From positions 1 through 64,000 of the forward strand of contig NZ_MIKA01000003.1 in assembly GCF_001730295.1 (NCBI RefSeq): a stretch of 64,000 nt of DNA, read 5' to 3'. The notes beneath the pieces were generated by a model, which had not been told where the DNA came from, ran no database searches, and was given only the letters and a program-made list of their open reading frames with translations. A program made the translations under genes and the position numbers. The stretch comes from Enterococcus plantarum (lineage in GTDB: Bacteria; Bacillota; Bacilli; Lactobacillales; Enterococcaceae). This document shows positions 1 through 8,012 of the stretch, piece after piece (the stretch's first letter is position 1; every line of letters starts with the position of its first letter).

Positions 1-95
1 ATACACCTGTTCCCATGCCGAACACAGAAGTTAAGCTTCTTAGCGCCGATTGTAGTGAAGGGTTTCCCTTTGTGAGAGTAGGACGTCGCCACGCT
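1..95 (+). rRNA. rrf: 5S ribosomal RNA, 3' part
   Basis: The first 95 bases match the 3' four fifths of a Firmicute 5S rRNA, including the conserved CCGAACACAGAAGTTAAG segment (positions 18-35) and the closing GTCGCCACGC. The 5' end lies outside the window. It is followed within 7 bases by tRNA-Asn, the usual end of an enterococcal rRNA operon. Confidence 0.95.
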
Positions 96-101
96 AATTA
101 T

Positions 102-175
102 TCCGGCATAGCTCAGTTGGTAGTAGCGCATGACTGTTAATCATGATGTCGTAGGTTCGAGTCCTACTGCCGGAG
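102..175 (+). tRNA. tRNA-Asn (GTT anticodon)
   Basis: A 74-base cloverleaf with acceptor stem TCCGGCA/TGCCGGA (102-108 with 168-174) and discriminator G at 175. The anticodon loop reads CTGTTAA and the T loop TTCGAGT. The 3' CCA is not encoded. It sits directly downstream of the 5S gene and is probably co-transcribed with it. Confidence 0.97.
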
Positions 176-177
176 TT

Positions 178-214
178 AAAGAACGAAGACTTAATAAGTT
201 TTCGTTCTTTTTTT
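178..214 (+). terminator. rRNA/tRNA operon terminator
   Basis: A 15-bp near-perfect stem (AAAGAACGAAGACTT pairing with AAGTTTTCGTTCTTT) with a 3-base loop, followed by a T run. It ends the 5S-tRNA-Asn transcript. Confidence 0.9.
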
Positions 215-403
215 AGTTTATAGTAAAATAAATTTTATTATTTGATAGAATAAGCAAAAGGTGAAATAATGATAGAAACGGGTAAAATTGATTATCACTA
301 TCTAACAGTTTTGTCATGTAAAGGATCTATTTAGCGGAAAAATGGCTTTCTTATGCTATTTTTTGATATAATATTTGTAAGATAATGGAACTAGGACTTT
401 AGG

Positions 404-435
404 TTGAGTGAGGATTTTTTAACCTATGTTATAAT
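404..435 (+). promoter_or_regulatory. candidate promoter of bgsA-bgsB
   Basis: An extended -10 (TG, one base, TATAAT) at 427-435 lies 26 bases before the GTG start. The best -35 (TTGAGT, 404-409) is 20 bases away, so the extended -10 probably does most of the work. A second extended -10 (TGATATAAT, 364-372) lies further upstream and may be an alternative. Confidence 0.5.
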
Positions 436-461
436 GCTTTAAAGAAGCTAGGAGGGGCAAC

Positions 462-1514
462 GTGAAGGTTTTATTATATTTTGAAGGTGAAAAAATATTA
501 GCGAAGTCTGGAATTGGACGAGCGTTAGACCATCAGAAGCGAGCGCTCTCTGAAGTTGGGATTGAATATACATTAGATGCTAATTGCACAGATTATGACA
601 TCTTACACATTAATACGTATGGAATCAATAGCCATAGTATGGTAAATAAAGCAAAAAAGATGGGAAAAAAAGTTATTTACCATGCACACTCAACAGAGGA
701 AGATTTTAGAAATTCATTTATTGGATCTAATCAAATTTCACCTCTAGTTAAAAAATACTTAGTTAGCTTATACTCTAAAGCTGATTATTTAATTACACCG
801 ACGCCTTATTCTAAGGCTTTATTAAAAGGTTATGGTATAACAGTTCCAATATCTTCCATTTCAAATGGAATTGATTTAAATAGATTTGAACGTTCTAAAG
901 AAAAAGAAGAAAAATTTAAAGAGTATTTTAAAATCAACGAAAATCAAAAAGTGATTATTTGCGTAGGATTGTATTTTGAAAGAAAAGGAATTACTGACTT
1001 TGTTGAACTGGCTAGAAAATTTCCAGAATATCGTTTTATCTGGTTTGGTCATACACCTATGTATTCAATTCCTAGAGCAATTAGAACAATTGTAAAAGAA
1101 GACCATCCGGCAAATGTGGAGTTTCCAGGTTATATAAAAGGGGATATAATCGAAGGGGCATATTCAGCTGCTGATCTTTTTTTCTTCCCTTCTTATGAAG
1201 AAACAGAGGGAATTGTCATATTAGAGGCTTTAGCCAGCAAACAACAAGTTTTGGTAAGAGATATTCCTGTCTATAAAGGTTGGCTTGAGAATGAAGTGAA
1301 TTGTTACATGGGAAAGAGCAACGAAGACTTCACTTATTTAATCGACGGACTTATTACAGATAAGATACAAAATACATGTCAAGCAGGTTTTGAAGTTGCT
1401 AAGGAGAAAAGTATTGAACGAATCGGATATGAGCTAAAAAAAGTTTATGAAAAAGTGATAAGCAATGATCCGGTAAAAAATAAAGAATGTGTACAGCATG
1501 AAAATCAAAATTAA
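462..1514 (+). CDS. bgsA: glycosyltransferase (GT4), probable diglucosyl-diacylglycerol synthase
   Basis: A 350-residue GT-B fold glycosyltransferase. The N-terminal half carries HINTYGINSHS and YHAHST segments; the C-terminal GT4 domain holds the EETEGIVILEALAS donor-site motif near residue 247. It starts at GTG with GGAGGGG 7 bases upstream. It overlaps the next glycosyltransferase by a few bases. In E. faecalis the same pair (about 350 and 410 residues) makes the lipoteichoic-acid anchor: the longer enzyme adds the first glucose to diacylglycerol and this one the second, at the inner face of the membrane. The symbol is assigned from size, order and neighbours (fab operon downstream), so sugar specificity is inferred. 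Pneumococcal CpoA is a similar enzyme using galactose. Confidence 0.82.
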   Translation: MKVLLYFEGEKILAKSGIGRALDHQKRALSEVGIEYTLDANCTDYDILHINTYGINSHSMVNKAKKMGKKVIYHAHSTEEDFRNSFIGSNQISPLVKKYLVSLYSKADYLITPTPYSKALLKGYGITVPISSISNGIDLNRFERSKEKEEKFKEYFKINENQKVIICVGLYFERKGITDFVELARKFPEYRFIWFGHTPMYSIPRAIRTIVKEDHPANVEFPGYIKGDIIEGAYSAADLFFFPSYEETEGIVILEALASKQQVLVRDIPVYKGWLENEVNCYMGKSNEDFTYLIDGLITDKIQNTCQAGFEVAKEKSIERIGYELKKVYEKVISNDPVKNKECVQHENQN

Positions 1515-1528
1515 TGGAGGGGAACAAA

Positions 1529-2752
1529 GTGAAATTTGGTTTCTTTACAGACACATATTTCCCCCAAGTTAGTGGGGTTGCAACATCTATTAAGACGCTT
1601 AAAGATGAATTGGAACAAAAAGGACATCAAGTTTATATTTTTACAACTACTGACCCGAATGCAAAAGAATTTGAAGAAGATGTTATTCGGATGCCAAGTG
1701 TGCCTTTTGTCTCATTCAAGGATCGCAGAATTGTAGTACGCGGTATGTGGTATGCTTATCTAATTGCAAAAGAGTTAGATTTAGATTTGATTCACACGCA
1801 TACAGAATTCGGTGCGGGATTATTAGGTAAAATGGTGGGCAAAAAACTTAAAGTTCCTGTTATTCACACGTATCATACTATGTATGAGGATTATTTGCAT
1901 TATATTGCCAAAGGAAAAGTTGTACGTCCAACACATGTGAAATATTTTTCTCGTTTCTTTGCGAATCACACAACAGGTGTAGTGTGTCCAAGTGAGAGAG
2001 TCATTGACAAATTAAAAGAATATGGCGTAACATCACCAATGAGAATCATTCCAACAGGAATCGACATTCAAAAATTTGAAAGACCTGATATTACCCTTGA
2101 AATGCAAAAAGCTCTTCGAGATGAATTAGGATTAAATGATGACAATATCATGTTACTCTCTTTGAGTCGTATTTCCTATGAAAAAAATATTCAAGCAATC
2201 GTTAATGGTTTACCAACTGTTTTTGAACATTTCCCAAGTGCTCGTTTCGTTATTGTGGGAGATGGCCCTTACGTTGATAAGTTACGTTGTTTGGGGGAAG
2301 AATTAGGAATAAGTGATAAAATCCAATTCGTCGGAGAAGTGCCGAATGATCAGGTAGCTATTTACTATAAAGCTGCTGATTATTTTGTCAGTGCTTCAAC
2401 TTCAGAAACACAAGGGCTGACATACACTGAAGCGATGGCTTCTGGAGTTCCTTGTGTGGTTGAGGGCAATGCTTATTTGAATAATTTATTTGATCATGAA
2501 TCTCTGGGACGGACGTTTAAAGCTGATGTCGATTTTGCCCCGACATTTATTGAATATGTAGAATCAGGTATTACACCAGATAAAGCTATTTTAAAGGAAA
2601 AACTTTATGAAATATCAGCAACTCGATTTGGAAATGTAATGCTTGAATTTTATGAAGATATGATTAAATACTATGATCAACTTACTATAGAAAAAGAAGC
2701 TGCAGCTTCTATTGAACGAATCAAAGTCAAGTTTACATCTTTGAGAAAATAA
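1529..2752 (+). CDS. bgsB: glycosyltransferase (GT4), probable monoglucosyl-diacylglycerol synthase
   Basis: A GT-B glycosyltransferase of 407 residues from the GTG at 1529. This start has GGAGGGG at 1516-1522 about 7 bases upstream and gives the family N-terminus MKFGFFTDTYFPQVSGV. An ATG at 1514 in the same frame overlaps the previous stop but lacks a spaced Shine-Dalgarno. The donor-site motif SETQGLTYTEAMASG is near residue 290, and the IPTGID hinge is at about 172. Family knowledge: the enzyme transfers glucose to diacylglycerol, giving the glycolipid that anchors lipoteichoic acid. It is coupled to bgsA and followed by a terminator. Confidence 0.83.
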   Translation: MKFGFFTDTYFPQVSGVATSIKTLKDELEQKGHQVYIFTTTDPNAKEFEEDVIRMPSVPFVSFKDRRIVVRGMWYAYLIAKELDLDLIHTHTEFGAGLLGKMVGKKLKVPVIHTYHTMYEDYLHYIAKGKVVRPTHVKYFSRFFANHTTGVVCPSERVIDKLKEYGVTSPMRIIPTGIDIQKFERPDITLEMQKALRDELGLNDDNIMLLSLSRISYEKNIQAIVNGLPTVFEHFPSARFVIVGDGPYVDKLRCLGEELGISDKIQFVGEVPNDQVAIYYKAADYFVSASTSETQGLTYTEAMASGVPCVVEGNAYLNNLFDHESLGRTFKADVDFAPTFIEYVESGITPDKAILKEKLYEISATRFGNVMLEFYEDMIKYYDQLTIEKEAAASIERIKVKFTSLRK

Positions 2753-2758
2753 ATGTTA

Positions 2759-2842
2759 AAAAGAGGCTGGAACTGAAGCGTTTATTCGCATCTCGGGTGT
2801 GAAACAAAAGTAATTTTTACTTTTGTCTTACACCTGTTTTTT
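2759..2842 (+). terminator. terminator with mosaic repeat fragment after bgsB
   Basis: A fragment of the window's 3'-end repeat (AGAGGCTGGAACTGAAGCGTTTATTC) starts at 2763. It is followed by a roughly 17-bp stem (2796-2834, GGTGT...ACAAAAGTAA with its complement, 3-base loop) and seven T residues. It should end the bgsAB transcript before the next gene. Confidence 0.85.
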
Positions 2843-2870
2843 TATTAAAATTATTAGGGGGATTAAGACT

Positions 2871-3761
2871 ATGTCACAAATTGGATTCATTGGAACAGGG
2901 GTTATGGGAGCTTCGATCGTTAGAAACATGATAAAACAAGGATTGAATGTAAATGTCTATAATCGGACCAAAAGTAAAACAGATGAATTAATAAAAGAAG
3001 GTGCTGTTTGGCAGGAAACGCCTGCCGCTATTACAGAGGCTAGTGATATTATATTCACTATGGTCGGATTTCCAAAAGACGTCGAGACAATCTATTTTAA
3101 TGAAAATGGTATTTTTTCAAAAGATATTACAGATAAGATAATTGTTGATTTAACTACAAGTACACCGACATTGGCTGAAAAGATAGCGGTAAAGGCAAAT
3201 GAATTAGGCGGAATAGCATTAGATGCTCCTGTATCTGGGGGCGATTTAGGAGCTAAAAATGGGACACTGACAATCATGGTAGGTGGGGATCAGGCCGCAT
3301 ATGAGAAAGTGTTACCGATTTTTAAAACCTTCGGGAAAACTTTTACATTACAAGGTGAGTCAGGAAAAGGTCAACATACTAAAATGGCAAACCAAATCAT
3401 GATTGCTGGAACAATGACTGGGATGACTGAAATGATGGTTTATGCAAATAAAGCAGGATTAGACTTGGATAAGGTCATTGAGACCCTATCTGGTGGAAGT
3501 GCGGCAAATTGGTCATTAAGTAACTATAGTCCGAGAATATTAAAAGAGAACTATTCTCCAGGATTTTTTGTCAAACATTTTATAAAAGATTTAAAGATTG
3601 CCTTAGATGAAGCTGAGAAAATGAATCTTGACTTACCAGCAACTAAATTAGCTACAGATTTGTACGAAAAGCTTGCTAATAAAGGATTTGAAAACGATGG
3701 AACACAAGCACTTATCAAGTTATGGTGGACAGATGGAAAGCAACCGATGACTAAAGATTAA
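2871..3761 (+). CDS. NAD(P)-dependent beta-hydroxyacid dehydrogenase (3-hydroxyisobutyrate dehydrogenase family)
   Basis: A 296-residue protein with an N-terminal Rossmann motif GFIGTGVMG (residues 5-13). The substrate motif is DAPVSGGDLGAKNGTL near 118, and the catalytic Lys lies in GKGQHTKMANQ near 170. These mark the 3-hydroxyisobutyrate/6-phosphogluconate dehydrogenase superfamily. The start is the ATG at 2871, preceded by AGGGGG; an in-frame extension to 2823 would run into the upstream terminator. The true substrate (3-hydroxyisobutyrate, tartronate semialdehyde or another) cannot be read from the sequence. It stands alone between two terminators. Confidence 0.85.
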   Translation: MSQIGFIGTGVMGASIVRNMIKQGLNVNVYNRTKSKTDELIKEGAVWQETPAAITEASDIIFTMVGFPKDVETIYFNENGIFSKDITDKIIVDLTTSTPTLAEKIAVKANELGGIALDAPVSGGDLGAKNGTLTIMVGGDQAAYEKVLPIFKTFGKTFTLQGESGKGQHTKMANQIMIAGTMTGMTEMMVYANKAGLDLDKVIETLSGGSAANWSLSNYSPRILKENYSPGFFVKHFIKDLKIALDEAEKMNLDLPATKLATDLYEKLANKGFENDGTQALIKLWWTDGKQPMTKD

Positions 3762-3818
3762 AGAACAGCAAAAAAATTAAAAAAAATGACGAAAAATCAT
3801 GCAAGAAAGACAATGTTT

Positions 3819-3827
3819 TGATACAAT
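3819..3827 (+). promoter_or_regulatory. extended -10 promoter of the YkuJ-family gene
   Basis: TGATACAAT forms an extended -10 (TG, one base, TACAAT) 34 bases before the ATG. No good -35 is visible, as is common for extended -10 promoters. Confidence 0.5.
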
Positions 3828-3860
3828 GGTACAGAACTAGTTTTTAAAGGGAGGCCCATT

Positions 3861-4091
3861 ATGAAACATTCACAACTTGTGGCGATTATCAAGCGACTTG
3901 AAGCGATGACTGAAGCAACAGACAACGAAATTCAAGTTCGCCGTTTTGAACGCGAAGGTGCAGAAAAATGCATCGTAACTTACGATAAATCAACTGAAAC
4001 ATTTGAATTAACAGAAACTGATTCTCAACAAAGCTATCAATTTGATAATATTGATATTGTTGCGATGGAAATTTATGATTTAATTCAATAA
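3861..4091 (+). CDS. ykuJ: YkuJ-family (DUF1797) small protein
   Basis: A 76-residue acidic cytoplasmic protein matching the length and pattern of B. subtilis YkuJ (FDNIDIVAMEIYDLIQ at the end). The family has a small alpha/beta fold and no assigned function. Its ribosome site AAGGGAGG is about 7 bases before the ATG. Its own promoter and a strong terminator make it monocistronic. Confidence 0.8.
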   Translation: MKHSQLVAIIKRLEAMTEATDNEIQVRRFEREGAEKCIVTYDKSTETFELTETDSQQSYQFDNIDIVAMEIYDLIQ

Positions 4092-4136
4092 TTAGTGAAT
4101 TTCAGTAAGTATTCAACAAAATTAATAACAATTATC

Positions 4137-4181
4137 AAAAATCCTGTGGCGTACATATAGTGTACGCCACAGGATTTTTTT
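4137..4181 (+). terminator. strong intrinsic terminator after ykuJ
   Basis: A perfect 18-bp inverted repeat (AAAATCCTGTGGCGTACA with its complement, 5-base loop) followed by seven T residues. The A-rich 5' flank means it may also work in reverse. The rest of 4092-4398 is AT-rich and holds no gene I can support. Confidence 0.92.
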
Positions 4182-4398
4182 ATAATTGTAAAATTTTTCG
4201 TTAATCATTTGTTTGTACTACTATTAAAATAGAAAAAATTTGATAATCCAACTAATTTGATGAGTATACGATAAGGATCAACAACCCAATTTTTTTAACT
4301 AAAAAAAATAATAATTCGAATTCTCCTTATTTATCAAGGTAAAATAGCGTATTTTGTTCCTTTCTTGATTAAGAAAAATAAAATATTGATTTTTTTAC

Positions 4399-4427
4399 TT
4401 GCAATCTTTTTTCTTTTGCGATATAGT
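4399..4427 (+). promoter_or_regulatory. promoter of the fatty-acid synthesis operon
   Basis: TTGCAA (4399-4404) and TATAGT (4422-4427) are separated by 17 bases, placing the transcript start near 4434. The FabT operators begin at the -10 box and cover the start site. Confidence 0.75.
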
Positions 4428-4455
4428 TTGAACATCAAATGATTTGATAATCAAA
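4427..4455 (+). promoter_or_regulatory. tandem FabT operators
   Basis: Two 13-base palindromes fit the known FabT consensus (TTTGATNATCAAA type): TTTGAACATCAAA (4427-4439) and TTTGATAATCAAA (4443-4455), centres 16 bp apart. The first overlaps the -10 and start site; the second is in the leader. FabT bound to long-chain acyl-ACP is known to repress this operon, so the layout implies autorepression of fabT and feedback control of the whole pathway. Confidence 0.82.
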
Positions 4456-4476
4456 GTATATGGATGGTGCGCACAC

Positions 4477-4917
4477 ATGGAACCTAATTTAGAAACAGTC
4501 AATGATTATCTTGTCAGTGTCTTTAACGATATTTTGACGATTGAAGAATCTGAATTAAAAAAATCACAATTCAATGATTTATCCATTACTGAAATGCACA
4601 CAATTGAAGCAATTGGAATGTATAGAAAAAAAACTTCTTCGGAAGTTGCTAAAGAATTGTCGATTACCGTTGGGACGTTGACCGTAGCAATCAATAATCT
4701 TGTAAAAAAAGGATATGTTGAACGCATACGAAGTGAAGATGATCGTCGAGTAGTAAAGTTAGGTTTGACAAAAAAAGGAAAACTACTTTTCCGTGTTCAT
4801 CAGCACTTCCATAGAGAAATGGTCAAGAGAATTCTAAACGGAATGGGTAAAGCCGAAGAACAAGCTTTATTAAAAGCGTTGAAGAATCTTCATGATTTCT
4901 TAAAGGAATATAAATAA
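4477..4917 (+). CDS. fabT: MarR-family repressor of fatty-acid synthesis, FabT
   Basis: A 146-residue MarR-type winged-helix protein. The recognition region (SSEVAKELSITVGTLTVAINNL) is at residues about 49-70, followed by the wing YVERIRSEDDRRVVKLGLT. The ATG at 4477 gives the usual FabT length. An in-frame TTG at 4444 lies inside an operator and would add 11 atypical residues. FabT is a dimeric sensor of acyl-ACP that represses the fab/acc genes. It is the first gene of the operon, 14 bases before fabH, and is autoregulated through the two operators just upstream. Confidence 0.93.
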   Translation: MEPNLETVNDYLVSVFNDILTIEESELKKSQFNDLSITEMHTIEAIGMYRKKTSSEVAKELSITVGTLTVAINNLVKKGYVERIRSEDDRRVVKLGLTKKGKLLFRVHQHFHREMVKRILNGMGKAEEQALLKALKNLHDFLKEYK

Positions 4918-4931
4918 AAGTGAGGACCAAG

Positions 4932-5891
4932 ATGAATCAACATGCAAAAATAACTTGTACGAGCCGTTATGTTCCTGAAAATGCAGTATCCAACGATCGC
5001 CTTGCTACAATGATGGATACTTCAGACGATTGGATTTCCAGTCGAACAGGCATACGTTCAAGAAACATTGTTACGAATGAAAATACTTCGGACTTATGTA
5101 TCAAAGTAGCTGAAAAGTTATTAACAAAATCTGGAAAGAATGCTGAAGAGTTGGATTTTATCCTTGTGGCAACGATGACACCAGATTATGGTACACCTTC
5201 AGTTGCTTGTCTAGTTCAAGGAAGTATTTCAGCTAATCAAGCTTTTGCTTTTGATATCAGCGCTGCTTGTAGTGGTTTTGTCTATGCTTTGAGCATGGGT
5301 GAAAAATTGATTCGTACTGGAAAAAAACTTGGTATGGTCATCGGTGGGGAAACATTATCTAAGGTTCTAGATTGGGATGACCGAAGTACGGCTGTATTGT
5401 TTGGTGATGGAGCAGCTGGCGTACTATTGGAAGCAAGTGATGAAGAACATTTTTTAAATGAAAAACTCCAAGCTGATGGACAAAGAGCAACGTCATTGAC
5501 TTCTGGCTATATGGAAAACAAGAGTCCGTTTTATTCGGGCACATCTGAAAGCTCTAGTTATCTACAAATGACTGGAAGAGATATTTATGATTTTTCATTG
5601 AATGATGTGACAAACAATATTCGGGAAATCGTAGCTGAAGATGTAGATTATTTGTTGCTACACCAAGCAAACAAACGAATCATCGAAAAGATATCAAAAA
5701 AACTTAAAGTACCAAGAGATAAATTTCTCACAAATATGGAACATAATGGTAACACCTCTGCTGCGAGCATTCCGCTATTATTGGATGAATCAGTAGAAAA
5801 AGGAGTACTTGAATTAGGCTCCAATCAAAAAATTGTGTTAACAGGCTACGGCGGCGGTTTAACGTGGGGATCGATTCTCTTAACGCTGTAA
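4932..5891 (+). CDS. fabH: beta-ketoacyl-ACP synthase III
   Basis: 319 residues. FabH condenses acetyl-CoA with malonyl-ACP to start type II fatty-acid synthesis. The triad is visible: Cys113 in SAACSGF, His in LLLHQANKR (about 240) and Asn in EHNGNTSAAS (about 270); the GYGGGLTWGS loop is at the C-terminus. The ATG at 4932 has a GTGAGG ribosome site 6 bases upstream; the in-frame GTG at 4920 is part of that site. It sits between fabT and acpP, the standard order in lactic acid bacteria. Confidence 0.95.
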   Translation: MNQHAKITCTSRYVPENAVSNDRLATMMDTSDDWISSRTGIRSRNIVTNENTSDLCIKVAEKLLTKSGKNAEELDFILVATMTPDYGTPSVACLVQGSISANQAFAFDISAACSGFVYALSMGEKLIRTGKKLGMVIGGETLSKVLDWDDRSTAVLFGDGAAGVLLEASDEEHFLNEKLQADGQRATSLTSGYMENKSPFYSGTSESSSYLQMTGRDIYDFSLNDVTNNIREIVAEDVDYLLLHQANKRIIEKISKKLKVPRDKFLTNMEHNGNTSAASIPLLLDESVEKGVLELGSNQKIVLTGYGGGLTWGSILLTL

Positions 5892-5940
5892 AACTGTAAC
5901 TATATAAACTAAAAAAGAAAATTATTGGAGGAATATACAC

Positions 5941-6165
5941 ATGGTATTCGAAAAAATTCAAGCAATTATTGTAGAAGAATTAGGTAAAGAGCCTGAGGAA
6001 GTAAAATTAACAACTAACATTCAAGAAGAATTAGATGCGGATAGCTTAGATTTATTCCAAATCATCAATGAAATCGAAGATGCTTTCGACATAAAAATCG
6101 AATCTGAAGACGGCATCACGACTGTTCAAGATTTAGTAACTTATGTAGAAAAACAAAAAGCATAA
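5941..6165 (+). CDS. acpP: acyl carrier protein
   Basis: A 74-residue, strongly acidic four-helix carrier protein. The 4'-phosphopantetheine attachment site is Ser35 in DADSLDLFQ. It carries the growing acyl chain for all Fab enzymes encoded around it. GGAGG lies about 10 bases before the ATG. Two terminators follow, which should make acpP mRNA more abundant than that of the genes downstream. E. faecalis has a second ACP elsewhere for exogenous fatty acids; the position inside the fab operon marks this one as the synthesis ACP. Confidence 0.94.
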   Translation: MVFEKIQAIIVEELGKEPEEVKLTTNIQEELDADSLDLFQIINEIEDAFDIKIESEDGITTVQDLVTYVEKQKA

Positions 6166-6204
6166 TAATCAAAGCGATTAGGTAAAATAAAAAAGTTGGA
6201 AGAG

Positions 6205-6252
6205 CCTGGCTCTGTGCGATTCTCAACAATTGCTGAAGAGCCTGGTTTTTTT
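6205..6252 (+). terminator. intra-operon terminator 1 after acpP
   Basis: CCTGGCTCT (6205-6213) pairs with AGAGCCTGG (6237-6245), one mismatch, with seven T residues after the stem. Read-through must occur for fabK onward to be expressed from the fabT promoter. Confidence 0.75.
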
Positions 6253-6273
6253 CATGCCGCTCGTTGGAATTAG

Positions 6274-6318
6274 AAAGGCTGGTACTAAACTTACAGAGTT
6301 TTGTTCCAGTCCTTTTTT
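6274..6318 (+). terminator. intra-operon terminator 2 before fabK
   Basis: AAAGGCTGGTAC pairs imperfectly with GTTCCAGTCCTTT, followed by a T run at 6313-6318. The arm sequence (GGCTGG...CCAGTCC) belongs to the mosaic 3'-end repeat family seen elsewhere in the window. Confidence 0.6.
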
Positions 6319-6352
6319 GACTAATTATTCTATAGTTTGAAGGATGTAATAT

Positions 6353-7309
6353 ATGCAATCAAAGATAGGTGAACTGATCGGAATTGAATACCCCATTTTT
6401 CAAGGTGGCATGGCTTGGATTGCAGATGCTTCATTAGCTGGAGCAGTTTCTGAAGCTGGTGGACTGGGGATTATCGCAGGTGGTAATGCACCTAAAGAAG
6501 TCGTTCAAACTGAAATCAAAAAAATCAAAGAAATCACAGATAAACCTTTTGGTGTCAACATTATGCTGCTTTCACCATTTGCACAGGATATCGTAGATTT
6601 AGTTTGTGAAGAGAATGTTCCGGTCGTGACGACAGGAGCGGGAAATCCTAGCAAATATATGGCTCGTTTTAAAGAACATAACATTAAAGTAATTCCAGTG
6701 GTTCCTTCTGTTGCACTAGGTGCTAGAATGGAAAAAATAGGAGCAGATGCGGTCATTGTTGAAGGCATGGAAGCTGGAGGACATATCGGTAAATTGACAA
6801 CAATGAGTATTGTACCGCAAGTTGTAGATGCATTAACAATTCCTGTGATTGCTGCGGGTGGCATCGGTGATGGTCGTGGTATGGCAGCTGTATTGATGTT
6901 AGGAGCAGATGCGGTCCAAGTTGGCACACGATTTTTAGTTGCAAAAGAATGTACTGTACATGAAAATTATAAAGCCAGAATTATTAAAGCGAGAGACATT
7001 GATACGACAGTTACTTGTCAACATTTTGGACATCCAGTAAGGGCAATCAAAAATAAGTTGACCAATGAATATGATCGATTAGAGAAAATCGAATTAAAAA
7101 AGGCTAATCCAGATCTTGTGCAATTTGATGAATTAGGGCAAGGGGCTTTGCGAAAAGCAGTTGTAGAGGGCGATGTAGATCATGGCTCGATCATGGCAGG
7201 ACAAATCGCAGGTCTTGTAACAAAAGAAGAAACAGCAAAAGAAATTATTGAATCCTATATTAGTGAGACAAAAGAAGTCATGGCTGCTGAATGTAGTCGA
7301 TGGTTGTAA
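6353..7309 (+). CDS. fabK: enoyl-ACP reductase II (FMN-dependent, FabK)
   Basis: A 318-residue 2-nitropropane-dioxygenase-type TIM barrel. The N-terminal motif IFQGGMAWIAD, the FMN-binding GADAVIVEGMEAGGHIG (catalytic His near 145) and IPVIAAGGIGDGRGMAA are all present. FabK reduces enoyl-ACP with NAD(P)H, the last step of each elongation cycle. No FabI is seen in the window. FabK enzymes are known to resist triclosan. The ATG at 6353 has AAGGATG upstream. It is separated from acpP by two terminators and from fabD by a repeat array. Confidence 0.93.
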   Translation: MQSKIGELIGIEYPIFQGGMAWIADASLAGAVSEAGGLGIIAGGNAPKEVVQTEIKKIKEITDKPFGVNIMLLSPFAQDIVDLVCEENVPVVTTGAGNPSKYMARFKEHNIKVIPVVPSVALGARMEKIGADAVIVEGMEAGGHIGKLTTMSIVPQVVDALTIPVIAAGGIGDGRGMAAVLMLGADAVQVGTRFLVAKECTVHENYKARIIKARDIDTTVTCQHFGHPVRAIKNKLTNEYDRLEKIELKKANPDLVQFDELGQGALRKAVVEGDVDHGSIMAGQIAGLVTKEETAKEIIESYISETKEVMAAECSRWL

Positions 7310-7385
7310 CACAGAATCTTTTGTCAATAAACGATAAATATATCTAAGTTTGTGGAACACAACGTTTCTACATCGATCTTATCAA

Positions 7386-7995
7386 TTACTAAGAGCTAAA
7401 GCTTTAAGAATTGAAGATCTTTCAGAAAAAGACAAAACTTAAGTGTGATAAAGTGCATCACATTTAAGTTTTCCTATTTTTCATTGATGCTAAGTGAACC
7501 CACTCAGCTTTTAATTTATCTAGTTTTATGAGCCAGTCTCTCGGAAAAAAGATGAAATATGCATGTGACAAAAAACGTCACAAACATATTTCCCTATTTT
7601 TCAGTCGAGATTGAACGGCTCACTCAGCTTTTAATTCATCTAGCTTTATGAGCCAGTCTCTCGGAAAAAAGATGAAATATGCATGTGACAAAGAACGTCA
7701 CAAACACATTTCCCTATTTTTCAGTCGAGACTAAACGGCTCGTTCAGCTTTTAATCTATCTAGCTTCACGAGCTAGTTCTTAGGGAAGAAGATAAAAATC
7801 GAATGTGATAAAGAACATCACAGTCAATTTTTCCTATTTTTCAGTCAGAGCTAAACGAGCTCGTTCAGCTTTTAATCTATCTAGCTTCACGAGCTAGTTC
7901 TTAGGGAAAAAGATAAAAATCGAATATGATAAAGAACATCACAGTCAAATTTTCCTATTTTCCAGTCAGAACTAAACGGCTCGTTCAGCTTTTAA
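7386..7995 (+). repeat. five-copy 120-bp structured tandem repeat inside the fab operon
   Basis: The tract CAGCTTTTAA recurs at 7505, 7625, 7745, 7866 and 7986, giving a period of 120, 120, 121 and 120 bp; a diverged copy starts near 7386. Each unit has a hairpin TGTGAC-7 bases-GTCACA. In the later units this is TGTGAT/ATCACA, so both arms changed together. The later units also carry CTAGCT-TCACG-AGCTAG and the near-palindrome GCTAAACGAGCTCGTTCAGC. The last unit ends in the fabD ribosome-binding site. There is no long open frame. It fills the 703-base fabK-fabD gap. Confidence 0.9.
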
Positions 7996-8012
7996 AGTAA
8001 GGGAGTAACGTA

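Noticed and set aside
4444-4476. TTG start for fabT at 4444
   Set aside because: It falls inside a FabT operator and would add 11 residues not typical of FabT.
7561-7940. CRP-type sites (TGTGA...TCACA)
   Set aside because: Spacing between arms is 9 bases instead of 6, sites lie mid-operon, and arms covary like an RNA stem.
7386-7995. CRISPR array
   Set aside because: The period is about 120 bp with similarity over the whole unit; there are no short repeats separated by unique spacers and no cas genes.
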